DNA of 35,482 nucleotides from Actinomycetota bacterium (GTDB lineage Bacteria; Actinomycetota; Nitriliruptoria; Nitriliruptorales; Nitriliruptoraceae). Shown piece after piece: positions 23,027-30,681 of the stretch. A model generated the notes under the pieces. The model was not told the DNA's origin. It saw only the letters and a list, made by a program, of their open reading frames with translations, and ran no database searches. Position 1 is the first letter of the stretch. Each line of letters opens with the position of its first letter. The stretch lies in assembly GCA_019348135.1 (NCBI GenBank), contig JAHWJY010000019.1, positions 1 to 35,482 of the forward strand, read 5' to 3'. The position numbers were made by a program, and so were the translations under genes.

Positions 23027-23809
23027 TCACGGCCGGACGCTCGACCGGCGCCACGCCGCCGCCACCACGCCCAGCGCCACGAGCGGGGGCACGAGGAACA
23101 CCAGCGACAGGGTCGCCGCGACCTGCGGGTCGCGCTCCACGAAGGGCAGGAGCACCACCGGCAGGGTCAGCCGTCCCCCGCCGACCGCGAGGCTCGTCCC
23201 GTACTGGCTCCAGCTGACGAGGAAGCCGAGGAGCGCCGCCACGGTCAGCGGGCGGGCCGCGGCCGGCAGGGTGACGAAGCGCAGCCGAGCCAGGGTCCCG
23301 GCGCCGGCCGTCCGGGCGGCCTCCTCGAGACGCCGCACGCGGTCGTCGAACGCCGGCGCGAGGATCAACACCGCGTAGGGCAGGAGGTAGACGAGGTGGG
23401 CGAGCACCAGCCCGGCCGCCCGGTCCGCGAGCCCCAGACGCAGGAACCACGTCGTCAGCCCGGTCCCGGTCGCGAACTGCGGGACGAGCAGTGGCATCGC
23501 CAGGACCGCGACCAGGGCGGGGCGTGCCCCGGCGGGCACCGCGGCGAGGCCGCGCGCCGCGGGCCACGCGAGGAGCATCCCGACGCAGGTGGCGACGACG
23601 GCGACGAGCAGGGACGTCACGACGGCCTCGCCGACGCGCGTGCCGGGGGAGGCGAGCACGTCGAATCCGCGCGTGCCGAGTTCGTGCGGGAGCAGGGCGG
23701 GCGCGCGCCACACGTCCGCCGCCGCCCGCACGGGGAGCACCAGCAGCGGGGCCACGACGAGGACGCCGAGGAGGTGCCCCCAGCCTGCGCTGGTCCGGGT
23801 CTCACGCAC
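23027..23809 (-). CDS. ABC transporter permease, YnjC C-terminal-half-like
   Basis: A 260-residue inner-membrane permease with about six helices. It carries the ABC permease coupling (EAA) motif in LEEAARTAGAGTLARLRFVT and LPAAARPL. It starts at ATG 23809, overlapping the end of the other permease gene by 8 bp, so the two are co-translated. Together they are about 530 residues, close to E. coli YnjC (about 511), which is a single protein with two permease halves; here the halves are separate genes. The pair should form the channel for the YnjB-like binding protein and ATPase encoded 2-5 kb away. Substrate unknown. Confidence 0.82.
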   Translation of the reverse strand: MRETRTSAGWGHLLGVLVVAPLLVLPVRAAADVWRAPALLPHELGTRGFDVLASPGTRVGEAVVTSLLVAVVATCVGMLLAWPAARGLAAVPAGARPALVAVLAMPLLVPQFATGTGLTTWFLRLGLADRAAGLVLAHLVYLLPYAVLILAPAFDDRVRRLEEAARTAGAGTLARLRFVTLPAAARPLTVAALLGFLVSWSQYGTSLAVGGGRLTLPVVLLPFVERDPQVAATLSLVFLVPPLVALGVVAAAWRRSSVRP

Positions 23810-24614
23810 GGTGGCGCCGGACCGTCGCTCCGGCGACGACCGCGAGCAGGACCGAGCCGGCCGTCGCGACGAGCAGCGCCGCCGCGGCGTCGGCGCGTCC
23901 GGACAGGTCGGCGATCCGGGTGACCCGCAGGGCGTACGTCGCGATCGTGTCCGGCTGCGTGGGTCCCACGAGCAGCGGCACCTCGAACGAGCCGAAGACG
24001 AACGCCGCGACGACCAGGGTGCCGAGCGTCAACGGCCCCCGGAGGCCCGGGACGACGACGTGACGGAACCGTGCGACCGGGCCGGCACCGTGGACCGCGG
24101 CGGCTTCCTCCCGGGCGGCGATGTCGTCGTCCCACGCGGCGAGCAGCAGCAGTGCCAGGAAGGGGACCTCCTTCGCGACGTAGACGAGGACGATCCCCAC
24201 GCCTGAGCGCGACCGGACGACGTCGAGAGGCATCCCGCCGAGGAGGCGGTCCGCCAGACCTCCGGGACCGAGCCAGAGGACCGCGAGGATCGCCACGAGG
24301 AGGTGCGGCACGAGCACCGGCAGGGCCGCGACCGTGCGCGCCCAGGCCCGCCCGCGCAGCGCCGCGGCGACCGGCAGCGCCAGCACGACGGAGAGGACCG
24401 TGGCCGCGACCGTGGTCACGAGCGTGAACGCGACGGCGTCCCGGAACGCCGCATCGGTCACGACCGACCGCCACGCCGACAGGGTGTACGCGCCGGAGAA
24501 GGGGTCCGGTTGGAGGCTGGCGCGGACCGCTCCGGCGAGGGCCCCGCCGAAGAGCACGATCGTCACCGTGACCGCCGGGACGACGCCGGCCCATCGACGC
24601 CACGGTCGGCTCAC
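23802..24614 (-). CDS. ABC transporter permease, YnjC N-terminal-half-like
   Basis: A permease of about 270 residues with six predicted helices, starting at VVPAVTVTIVLFGGALAGAV. The coupling loop is AREEAAAVHGAGPVARFRHV followed by VVPGLRGPLTLG. The start is taken as GTG 24614 (MSRPWRRWAG), though its ribosome-binding site is poor; the frame is open further upstream but that part crosses the divergent gene. It is the promoter-proximal gene of a possible minus-strand operon down to the Sec-peroxiredoxin. It is divergent from the YnjF-like gene across about 70 bp. Confidence 0.82.
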   Translation of the reverse strand: MSRPWRRWAGVVPAVTVTIVLFGGALAGAVRASLQPDPFSGAYTLSAWRSVVTDAAFRDAVAFTLVTTVAATVLSVVLALPVAAALRGRAWARTVAALPVLVPHLLVAILAVLWLGPGGLADRLLGGMPLDVVRSRSGVGIVLVYVAKEVPFLALLLLAAWDDDIAAREEAAAVHGAGPVARFRHVVVPGLRGPLTLGTLVVAAFVFGSFEVPLLVGPTQPDTIATYALRVTRIADLSGRADAAAALLVATAGSVLLAVVAGATVRRHRA

Positions 24615-24623
24615 GGTCGGACC

Positions 24624-24651
24624 CGGAACAGCCGACCGTGTGACAGGGTTG
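24624..24651 (+). promoter_or_regulatory. Possible SigH/SigR-type ECF promoter upstream of the YnjF-like gene
   Basis: CGGAAC (24624-24629), 17 bases, then GGTTG (24647-24651) matches the actinobacterial thiol-stress sigma consensus SGGAAC-N17-22-SGTTS, about 35 bases upstream of GTG 24686. Such a match can occur by chance in high-GC DNA, so this is suggestive only. Confidence 0.3.
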
Positions 24652-24685
24652 CCCGCCGGACATCCCACGAGGAGCCACCGCCGCC

Positions 24686-25327
24686 GTGCTCGATCAGCGC
24701 ATGCGTGCCCTGCTGCAGCCGGTGTGGGAGCCGGCGGCGACGCGACTGGCACGGCTGGGCGTCACCGCCGACGTGCTGACGGCGCTCGGACTGGTCCTGG
24801 GGCTCGCCGCGGCCGGCGCCGCGGCCGCGCGGTGGTGGGGTTGGGCGCTGGCGCTGTGGCTCGTCAGCCGGACGGCTGACGGGCTCGACGGCGCGGTCGC
24901 CCGCGTCGCGCGCAGCGCCAGCGACCGGGGTGGGTTCCTCGACATCGTCGCCGACTTCACGGTCTACGGGGCGTTCGTCGTGGGATGCGCCGTCGGGCGG
25001 CCCGACGCCCGGCTGGCGCTGCTCGTCCTGCTCCTGACCTACTACGTGAACGGGACGGCGTTCCTGGCGTTCTCGTCGGTGGTCGAGCGCCGGCGGCACG
25101 ACACCGCACTCGCCGACGAGCGCTCCTTCGTCTTCGCCCGTGGCCTCGCCGAGGGCACCGAGACGATCCTCGCGCACGCCCTGCTCGTGGCGTTCCCGGC
25201 CGCCATGGCCGTGATCGCCTGGGCGTTCGCGGGTGTCGTCGCGATCACCGTCGTCCAGCGCGTGCGCCTGGCCGTCCGGGTGCTCGCCGACGGGGACGGC
25301 GCGGGTCATCGTGGCACGTCGAGGTGA
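24686..25327 (+). CDS. ynjF: CDP-alcohol phosphatidyltransferase family protein, YnjF-like
   Basis: A 213-residue membrane enzyme. The full CDP-alcohol phosphotransferase signature is present: DGLDGAVARVARSASDRGGF followed by LDIVAD, matching D-x2-DG-x2-AR-x8-G-x3-D-x3-D. Helices flank it (ALGLVLGLAAAGAAAA, LLVLLLTYYVNGTAFLAF, and a C-terminal pair). Such enzymes join a CDP-alcohol to a second alcohol; substrates here are unknown. E. coli YnjF lies beside ynjBCDE, and this copy lies between the permease and ATPase genes of a YnjBCD-like transporter, which is why I use the name. The GTG at 24686 has GAGGAG upstream. The 3' end overlaps the convergent reductase gene by 22 bp. Confidence 0.85.
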   Translation: MLDQRMRALLQPVWEPAATRLARLGVTADVLTALGLVLGLAAAGAAAARWWGWALALWLVSRTADGLDGAVARVARSASDRGGFLDIVADFTVYGAFVVGCAVGRPDARLALLVLLLTYYVNGTAFLAFSSVVERRRHDTALADERSFVFARGLAEGTETILAHALLVAFPAAMAVIAWAFAGVVAITVVQRVRLAVRVLADGDGAGHRGTSR

Positions 25328-26745
25328 CGGAGCAGCCACAGGAGCGGCCGCGTCCAGCGACGGACCTCGGGTGACAGGTAGCGCCCCCGGAGGTGCTCGA
25401 GCGCGGCGCGCCAGGGGCCTTCCGTGAGCGTCGGGTAGGCGTGAACCGCGGCCCCGACGTCCCTGAGGCTCGCCCCGGTGCGGATCCAGGCGGTGAGCTC
25501 CGCGATCGACTCCCCGGCGGCCTCCGCCACGAGGGTCGCGCCCACCAGCCGTCCCTTCGGGTCGGCGACCAGCGTCGCGAACCCGGTGGTGTGCGCCTGC
25601 GTGACGGCCCGGTCCACCTCGGCGTAGTCGTGACGGACGACGATGGCGTCCCCGCCCCACCGCGCCCGCGCCTCCTCCGCCGACAGCCCGACGTGCGCGA
25701 CCTCCGGATCGGTGAAGACCACCCACGGGATCCGGTCCTCCATGGCGGCCCGCCGCATGCGGAACAGCGCGTTGGTCACGACGAGGCTGCCGTGCACGCC
25801 CGCGACGTGGGTGAAGGACATCCGTCCGGTCACGTCCCCGCCGGCGAAGATGTTGCGGCCGGTCGTCCGCATCGTGTCGTCGACCGTGACGAAGCCGCGC
25901 TCGTCGGTCTCGACCCCGACCCGTTCGAGGGACAGGTCGCGCGTCCGTGGCGTGCGGCCCGTCGCCACCAGCAGGCGATCGAAGGCGAGGGTGGCTTCGA
26001 CGCCGTCGGGGCCCGCGACGGTGAGGGACCGGGCGTCGGCACGGACGGCCCGCGTCGCGGTGCGGACGTCCACACCCTCGCCCCGCAGCACCTCCGCGAT
26101 CAGGTCCCCGGCGTCGGGTCCGGCCGGGGGCAGCAACCGGTCCGTCAGCTCCACGATCGTGACGCGGCTGCCGAGGCGGGCGAAGGCCTGTCCGAGCTCG
26201 CACCCGATCGGTCCGCCGCCGAGGACGACCAGGCGCTCCGGCAGCTCCCGCAGGTCCCAGAGCGAGTCCGACGTGAGCGGCGACACCGCCTCGAGCCCCT
26301 CGACGGGGGGGAGCGCCGGCGTCGAGCCCGTCGCGATCAGGGCCGTCCGGTAGCGGACGGTGCGGCCGTCGACGTGGATGGCACCCGGGCGGAGGAAGCG
26401 CGCGCGCGACGCCACCACCTCGACCCCGCTGGCACGCAACCGCTCCGGGGAGTCGTGCGGCTCGATCGTCGCGATGGCACCGTGGACGTGGCGCATCACC
26501 CGCGCGAGGTCCACCTCGGGTTCGACGGCGGCCAGGCCGACACGGTCGGCGGTGCGCATGTCGTGGGCGCGTCGCGCCGCCGCGATCAACGCCTTGCTGG
26601 GGACGCACCCGGTCCAGAGGCAGTCCCCGCCCGTGCGGTCCTCCTCGGCCAGGAGCACGCGGGCGCCGACCCCCGCAGCGCCCATGGCGGTGGTCATCCC
26701 GGCCGTGCCGCCGCCGATGACGACCAGGTCGTAGCGCCTCACCAC
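25306..26745 (-). CDS. Mercuric reductase-like flavoprotein disulfide reductase
   Basis: A 479-residue FAD-dependent disulfide reductase. Motifs: VVIGGGTAGMTTAMGAAGVG (FAD), GGDCLWTGCVPSKALI with redox C42-x4-C47, VVLGGGPIGCELGQAFARLG (NAD(P)), and HAYPTLTEGPW with the His-Glu pair. It lacks the N-terminal metal-binding domain and the C-terminal Cys pair of true MerA, so mercury reduction is unlikely. The last ~30 residues (YLSPEVRRWTRPLLWLLRHL) form an amphipathic tail that might touch the membrane. It overlaps the stop of the ATPase gene (GTGGTGA; GTG 26742 is an alternative start), so it belongs to the transporter operon. Confidence 0.9.
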   Translation of the reverse strand: MVRRYDLVVIGGGTAGMTTAMGAAGVGARVLLAEEDRTGGDCLWTGCVPSKALIAAARRAHDMRTADRVGLAAVEPEVDLARVMRHVHGAIATIEPHDSPERLRASGVEVVASRARFLRPGAIHVDGRTVRYRTALIATGSTPALPPVEGLEAVSPLTSDSLWDLRELPERLVVLGGGPIGCELGQAFARLGSRVTIVELTDRLLPPAGPDAGDLIAEVLRGEGVDVRTATRAVRADARSLTVAGPDGVEATLAFDRLLVATGRTPRTRDLSLERVGVETDERGFVTVDDTMRTTGRNIFAGGDVTGRMSFTHVAGVHGSLVVTNALFRMRRAAMEDRIPWVVFTDPEVAHVGLSAEEARARWGGDAIVVRHDYAEVDRAVTQAHTTGFATLVADPKGRLVGATLVAEAAGESIAELTAWIRTGASLRDVGAAVHAYPTLTEGPWRAALEHLRGRYLSPEVRRWTRPLLWLLRHLDVPR

Positions 26746-27800
26746 CGGGCCGACCTCTCTCCCACGGCAACGGGGGTCGGGGCGTCCGGCAGCACCCAGA
26801 CGTGCCGTCTCGGCACCGACAGGGCCAGCTGGTCACCGGGTTCGACGGTGACCTCGCCGTCGAGGTGGGCCTCGAGGAGCACGCCGGCACACTCGACCAC
26901 GATCCGCCGGTGGGTGCCCTGGAACGACGACGTCCGGCACCGACCCCGCAGCGGGCCGTACGGATCGAGGGCGAGCCGCTCCGGACGGATCGCGATCGTC
27001 CGCGTGCCGTCCCGTGCGTCGACGGGGACCGTCACGCCGCCGGAGAGACGCAGGCGACCGGACACGACCTCACCGGTCAGGATGTTGCTGGCACCGAAGA
27101 ACCGGGCGACGACCGCTGACGCCGGCCGGTTGAAGAGCTCCTCGGGTGGCGCGTGCTGGACGATGCGTCCCTCGATCAGCAGCGCCAGGTCGTCACCCAG
27201 CTCGGCCGCCTCCGCCCGATCGTGCGTGACGTAGAGCGTGGTCACGCCGCGACTGCGCTGGATCCCGGCGATGAGGTGACGGAGGCCCTCGCGGCGGTTG
27301 GGGTCGACGGCCGAGAGCGGCTCGTCGAGGAGGAGCAGTTGCGGGTCGCCGGCGAGGGCGCGGGCGAGGGCGACGCGCTGCTGCTCGCCGCCGGAGAGCC
27401 CACGAGGGTCGCGGTCCGCGGTGCCCACCAGGCCGACCTCGTCGAGCAGCTCGCCGGCGGCCCGGCGACGTGCCCGCCGGTCGACGCCCGCCATCCGCAA
27501 CGGGAACGAGACGTTGTCGCCGACCGTGAGGTTGGGGAACAGCCGCGGTTCCTGGAACACGACCGCCAACCGGCGCTGGTGGCTCGCGATCGGGGCGAGG
27601 TCGCGCCCGTCGAGGACGATCGAGCCGCCCGCGAGCGGCTCCAGCCCCGCGAGCGCCCGCAGGAGGGTCGTCTTGCCCGCGCCCGAGGGGCCGACCAGCG
27701 CGGTCAGCCGTCCCGCCTGCACCGTGAGGTCCAGGTCACGGAGGATGGTGGCGCCGTCGAGCGCGACGGCGACGCGGGAGCAGACGAGGCCGCCGGTCAC
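26739..27800 (-). CDS. ABC transporter ATP-binding protein with TOBE domain (YnjD-like position)
   Basis: A 353-residue ATPase. Walker A is GPSGAGKTTLLRALAGLEPL, the Q-loop is VVFQEPRLFPNLTV, the signature is LSGGEQQRVALARALA, Walker B is LLLLDEPLSAVD and the H-loop is YVTHD. The C-terminal ~100 residues form a TOBE-like beta domain (IAIRPERLALDP, FQGTHRRIVVEC). That makes it longer than E. coli YnjD (about 217 residues) and more like iron, thiamine or polyamine importers. GTG 27800 shares GTGA with the stop of the binding-protein gene, so translation is coupled. It presumably powers the two permeases at 23027-24614. Confidence 0.92.
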   Translation of the reverse strand: MTGGLVCSRVAVALDGATILRDLDLTVQAGRLTALVGPSGAGKTTLLRALAGLEPLAGGSIVLDGRDLAPIASHQRRLAVVFQEPRLFPNLTVGDNVSFPLRMAGVDRRARRRAAGELLDEVGLVGTADRDPRGLSGGEQQRVALARALAGDPQLLLLDEPLSAVDPNRREGLRHLIAGIQRSRGVTTLYVTHDRAEAAELGDDLALLIEGRIVQHAPPEELFNRPASAVVARFFGASNILTGEVVSGRLRLSGGVTVPVDARDGTRTIAIRPERLALDPYGPLRGRCRTSSFQGTHRRIVVECAGVLLEAHLDGEVTVEPGDQLALSVPRRHVWVLPDAPTPVAVGERSARW

Positions 27801-28969
27801 GGCAGCACCTCGTCGCGCCACCGCTGCTCGAGCCTCTCGACCCGGCCGACGTGGAGCTCGGTCAGGAGCTCACCAGGCTCAGCCAGCAGGTAGGGGCTAC
27901 CGGTCGTCGCATCGAACCGCTCCCGGTCGGCGACGGGGAGCAGATCGAGGTCCAGGACCGTGGGGACGCCCAGGACCTCGGGATCCGCCTTGGCCGCCTG
28001 GAGGCTCGGGTCGAGCAGCAGGTCGGCGACGACCAACGCTCCCGCCCGGTGGGCGGCGTTCACGGGGACCGTGACGTAGCTCACGTTGTTCAGCGTCCCG
28101 TGGTCCAGGACGAACGGTCGGACGGTCTCCGGGAACGTCCCCTGCCGGACGCCCGTCTCGACGAAGCTCGGGTCGTAGCTCATCGCGAGGTCGACCTGGC
28201 CGTCGGCGAACAGCTGGTCGAGCTCGGCCTCGCTCCCGGGGTGTGTCCGGCCCTCCTGCCACAGGTGCGGCTCCAGCTCGCCCAGGTACCGGAAGGCCTC
28301 CTCCTCGCCCATGGCCTGCACGACCTGGCGGACGAAGGCCGAGCCGGTGAAGTCCGGCGGCGCCGGGTAGGTGATGCGACCAGGGTTCCGCCGGGCGTAG
28401 GCGAGCAGGGCATCGAAGGTGCGGAGGGGCTCCGGCGTGCGGGCGGTGTCGTGGGCGTAGACGAACAGGGCCCGGCACCAGGGCGACTCCTGCCCCTCGA
28501 CCGCGACGCCGAAATCGGTCGCGACCGTCGTGGGATCGACGTAGCGACGGTTCGGGAGGTGGTCGGCCCAGTCCTCGGCCCACAGACCCGCCTCCTTGCC
28601 GAGCGCGAAGTTCTCGCCGTTCAGCCAGATCAGGTCGACGGATCCGGCGGTCTCGCCCGCCTGGACCTCCGCGACGACGCGCTGGACGGCATCGGCGGTG
28701 TCGGTGACGGGGACGCGTTCCACGGTCACGCCGAGCTCCGCGGCGGCCGGGACGACGTGGTCGTCGACGTAGCGGTTGATGCGCTCGTCACCGCCGTAGA
28801 GCCACCACCGGACCGTCTGGCCCTCGGCCTCCTGCCGCACCGCAGCCCAGTCCGACGGCTCCGCCAGCGAGGATGCCGGGGTGCTCGCGGAACCGACCGT
28901 GCACGCGGTGGCGACGAGGACGAGCAGCAGCGTGCCCAGCGCCGCGCGACGGGCCGATCCGGAGGCCAA
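27797..28969 (-). CDS. ynjB: YnjB-like ABC transporter substrate-binding lipoprotein
   Basis: A 390-residue lipoprotein. With the TTG start at 28969 (GGGAGA upstream) the signal reads MASGSARRAALGTLLLVLVA with lipid-modified C23. The mature protein begins DWAAVRQEAEGQTVRWWLYG followed by GGDERINRYVDD, the characteristic opening of YnjB proteins (COG4134). VDLIWLNGENFALGKEAGLW and the closing LEQRWRDEVLP also fit; the length matches E. coli YnjB (about 388). YnjB resembles thiamine and iron binding proteins but its ligand is not established. The frame extends upstream to 29095, but only the TTG start gives a normal signal peptide. Confidence 0.85.
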   Translation of the reverse strand: MASGSARRAALGTLLLVLVATACTVGSASTPASSLAEPSDWAAVRQEAEGQTVRWWLYGGDERINRYVDDHVVPAAAELGVTVERVPVTDTADAVQRVVAEVQAGETAGSVDLIWLNGENFALGKEAGLWAEDWADHLPNRRYVDPTTVATDFGVAVEGQESPWCRALFVYAHDTARTPEPLRTFDALLAYARRNPGRITYPAPPDFTGSAFVRQVVQAMGEEEAFRYLGELEPHLWQEGRTHPGSEAELDQLFADGQVDLAMSYDPSFVETGVRQGTFPETVRPFVLDHGTLNNVSYVTVPVNAAHRAGALVVADLLLDPSLQAAKADPEVLGVPTVLDLDLLPVADRERFDATTGSPYLLAEPGELLTELHVGRVERLEQRWRDEVLP

Positions 28970-28999
28970 CGTCGATCTCCCTCGACTCGGTGTGACCAC

Positions 29000-29027
29000 G
29001 GAACCGCGCGTCCAGGTCCCCTCTTCC
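29000..29027 (+). promoter_or_regulatory. Candidate ECF promoter of the sigma/Sec-redoxin operon
   Basis: GGAACC (29000-29005), 14 bases, then CCTCTTCC (29020-29027). The same layout, GGAACC-N14-CGTCTTCC, occurs upstream of the hydrolase gene at 32833. Two matching sites near one ECF sigma gene suggest autoregulation, but this is by eye. Confidence 0.3.
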
Positions 29028-29063
29028 CCGTTCGGACCCGGCGCGCCTGAGGGTGGGTGGAAC

Positions 29064-29708
29064 ATGGCGGCCGCGACGCCGGTTGGGGTGGACATGGATA
29101 CGACCGACCCGCCGCGCCGCCGTGCGGACCGCTCCCGGATGCACGCGCAGGGGGACGCCCCCGACCACCTGCGCGACGATGCCTTCCGCCGGTACGTCGT
29201 GCCGGAACTCGAGGTGCTCTACGGTGTCGCCATGCGGCTCACGCGGGATCCGCACGACGCCGAGGACGTCGTGCAGGAGACCCTCCTCCGTGCCTACCGG
29301 TCGATCCACCGGTTCGACGGCCGCTACCCCAGGGCCTGGTTGCTGACGATCCTGCGCAACGCGAACATCAACCGTGCACGCAAGCGGACGCCCGATCTCC
29401 TCCGCGACGAGCAGCGCACCCTCGGCGCGCTGCCCGCGCCTGGCTCGGATGGCCGTGCGGACGGCGCGGCCGAGGCGGCGCTGTCCCGTATCCCCGACGA
29501 CACCATCGTCGATGCCCTCGAGCGGCTGTCGGACGACCACCGGGCGGTGGTCGCGCTCGTGGACATCGACGGGCTGTCCTACCGGGAGACCGCCGAGCTC
29601 CTCGACATCCCGGTCGGGACGGTGATGAGCCGTCTGCACCGCGCCCGCAAGAAGCTCCGGGCGCGTCTCGAACGCGCCGGCTACCTCGACGGGAGCCTCC
29701 CCTCATGA
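29064..29708 (+). CDS. ECF-family RNA polymerase sigma factor
   Basis: A sigma factor of about 214 residues (SigE/SigH/SigR-like size). Region 2 is VAMRLTRDPHDAEDVVQETL, then LRAYRSIHRFDGRYPRAWLL and TILRNANINRARKR. Region 4 is ALERLSDDHRAVVALVDIDG, LSYRETAELLDIPVGTVMSR, then LHRARKKLRARL. ATG 29064 or ATG 29094 may be the start; both have G-rich upstream sequence. Its TGA overlaps the ATG of a zinc anti-sigma factor (ATGA). It heads a five-gene chain through TVP38, a selenoprotein and a hydrolase/OsmC fusion, so it probably responds to thiol-oxidative stress and controls those genes. Confidence 0.9.
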   Translation: MAAATPVGVDMDTTDPPRRRADRSRMHAQGDAPDHLRDDAFRRYVVPELEVLYGVAMRLTRDPHDAEDVVQETLLRAYRSIHRFDGRYPRAWLLTILRNANINRARKRTPDLLRDEQRTLGALPAPGSDGRADGAAEAALSRIPDDTIVDALERLSDDHRAVVALVDIDGLSYRETAELLDIPVGTVMSRLHRARKKLRARLERAGYLDGSLPS

Positions 29709-29974
29709 AGATCTTCGAGCGCATGATGCGTGTGCCACCCGACTGCCGCGAGGTCGCCGACGTCCTGCAGGCCTACCTCGACGGCGAGCTGCCGGAGTCG
29801 AAGACCCACGTGGTCTCCGAGCACCTCCAGCACTGCGAACGCTGTGGGATCGAGGCGGACGTCTACCTCGAGGTCAAGCGCTCGCTCGGGGAGCTCGCCA
29901 CGCCGCCCGACCGGGACGTCATGGCGCGTCTGCGCTCGTTCGCGGACCGACTCACCTCCGAGGGCGGGTCGTGA
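29705..29974 (+). CDS. Zinc-binding anti-sigma factor (zf-HC2/ZAS type)
   Basis: An 89-residue soluble protein. The zinc site is C14 (PPDCREVADVLQAYLDGELP) and H40-x3-C44-x2-C47 (EHLQHCERC), with the helix IEADVYLEVKRSLGELATP after it, as in RsrA-type redox anti-sigma factors. It overlaps the sigma gene by ATGA and the TVP38 gene by GTGA. It most likely holds the upstream ECF factor until its cysteines are oxidised. It resembles the 87-aa ZAS protein at 20899 in length and layout, so the two arms of the locus carry related regulators. Confidence 0.88.
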   Translation: MKIFERMMRVPPDCREVADVLQAYLDGELPESKTHVVSEHLQHCERCGIEADVYLEVKRSLGELATPPDRDVMARLRSFADRLTSEGGS

Positions 29975-30681
29975 CCGAGGACCCCCCGTCCGAGGTCGCG
30001 GAGCTGACGGCCCGAGCCGCGCGGTTCCGCCTCGTCGTGTTCGGTCTGGCCGTCGTCGCCCTCGTGGCGGTGGCGGCCGGCGTCGGACCGGACGTCCAGA
30101 CCATCCGCGGCTGGACGGCGGCGGCCGGGTGGATCGCGCCCGTCGTGTTCGTACTGCTGTACGCCGGCCTGACGGTGGTGCTCGTCCCCGGCTCCGTGCT
30201 GACCCTCGCGGCCGGTTTGCTCTTCGGTGCCGGGATCGGGTCCGTCGTGGCCGTCGTCGGGGCGACCATCGGGGCGACGATCGCGTTCGTGCTCGCGCGG
30301 ACCGCCGGCCGTCGCGCCGTCGAACGTCTGATCTCCGGCCGCGCCGCACGGGTCGACCGCTGGCTCGGCGACCGCGGGCTGCTGTCGGTGGTGACGCTGC
30401 GGATCGTGCCGCTCGTCCCGTTCGCCATCTCGAACTACGCGGCCGGGCTCACGGCCGTCCGCCTGCGCGACTTCGTGATCGGCACCGCCCTCGGGATCGT
30501 CCCGGGCGCGGTCGCCTACACCGTGCTCGGTGCCAACGTCGCCGACCCGACCGACCCGGCCTTCGTCGGGGCGATCGCCGCCCTGGTCGTGCTCGCCGTC
30601 GCCGGCGGCGTCCGGCTCCGGACCGCGGGTGGCGACGAGCGTCGGCGGGTAGCGTCCCAGCCCTCCGAGGAGCGATCGTGA
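29971..30681 (+). CDS. TVP38/TMEM64 (VTT/DedA superfamily) membrane protein
   Basis: A 236-residue membrane protein. The SNARE-associated/VTT domain is clear: VPGSVLTLAAGLLFGAGIGS, VVGATIGATIAFVLARTAGR, LRIVPLVPFAISNYAAGLTA and GTALGIVPGAVAYTVLGANV. The Arg, Pro and Asn in RIVPLVPFAISN are the usual conserved core. Family members are proposed transporters or lipid scramblases. E. coli YdjX and YdjZ belong here and sit next to ynjABCDEF, which matches the YnjB/C/D/F-like genes close by. GTGA overlaps on both sides couple it to the anti-sigma gene and to the Sec-redoxin gene. Confidence 0.9.
   Translation: MTEDPPSEVAELTARAARFRLVVFGLAVVALVAVAAGVGPDVQTIRGWTAAAGWIAPVVFVLLYAGLTVVLVPGSVLTLAAGLLFGAGIGSVVAVVGATIGATIAFVLARTAGRRAVERLISGRAARVDRWLGDRGLLSVVTLRIVPLVPFAISNYAAGLTAVRLRDFVIGTALGIVPGAVAYTVLGANVADPTDPAFVGAIAALVVLAVAGGVRLRTAGGDERRRVASQPSEERS

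Noticed and set aside
25306-26745. True mercuric reductase (merA) of a mercury-resistance operon
   Set aside because: No N-terminal metal-binding domain, no C-terminal Cys pair and no merT/merP nearby; the MerR at the right edge is 8 kb away with its own target.
24611-26890. 759-aa minus-strand ORF covering the YnjF-like and reductase genes
   Set aside because: Low-complexity Arg/Gly/Pro shadow frame; the reductase and CDP-alcohol phosphotransferase motifs lie in other frames.
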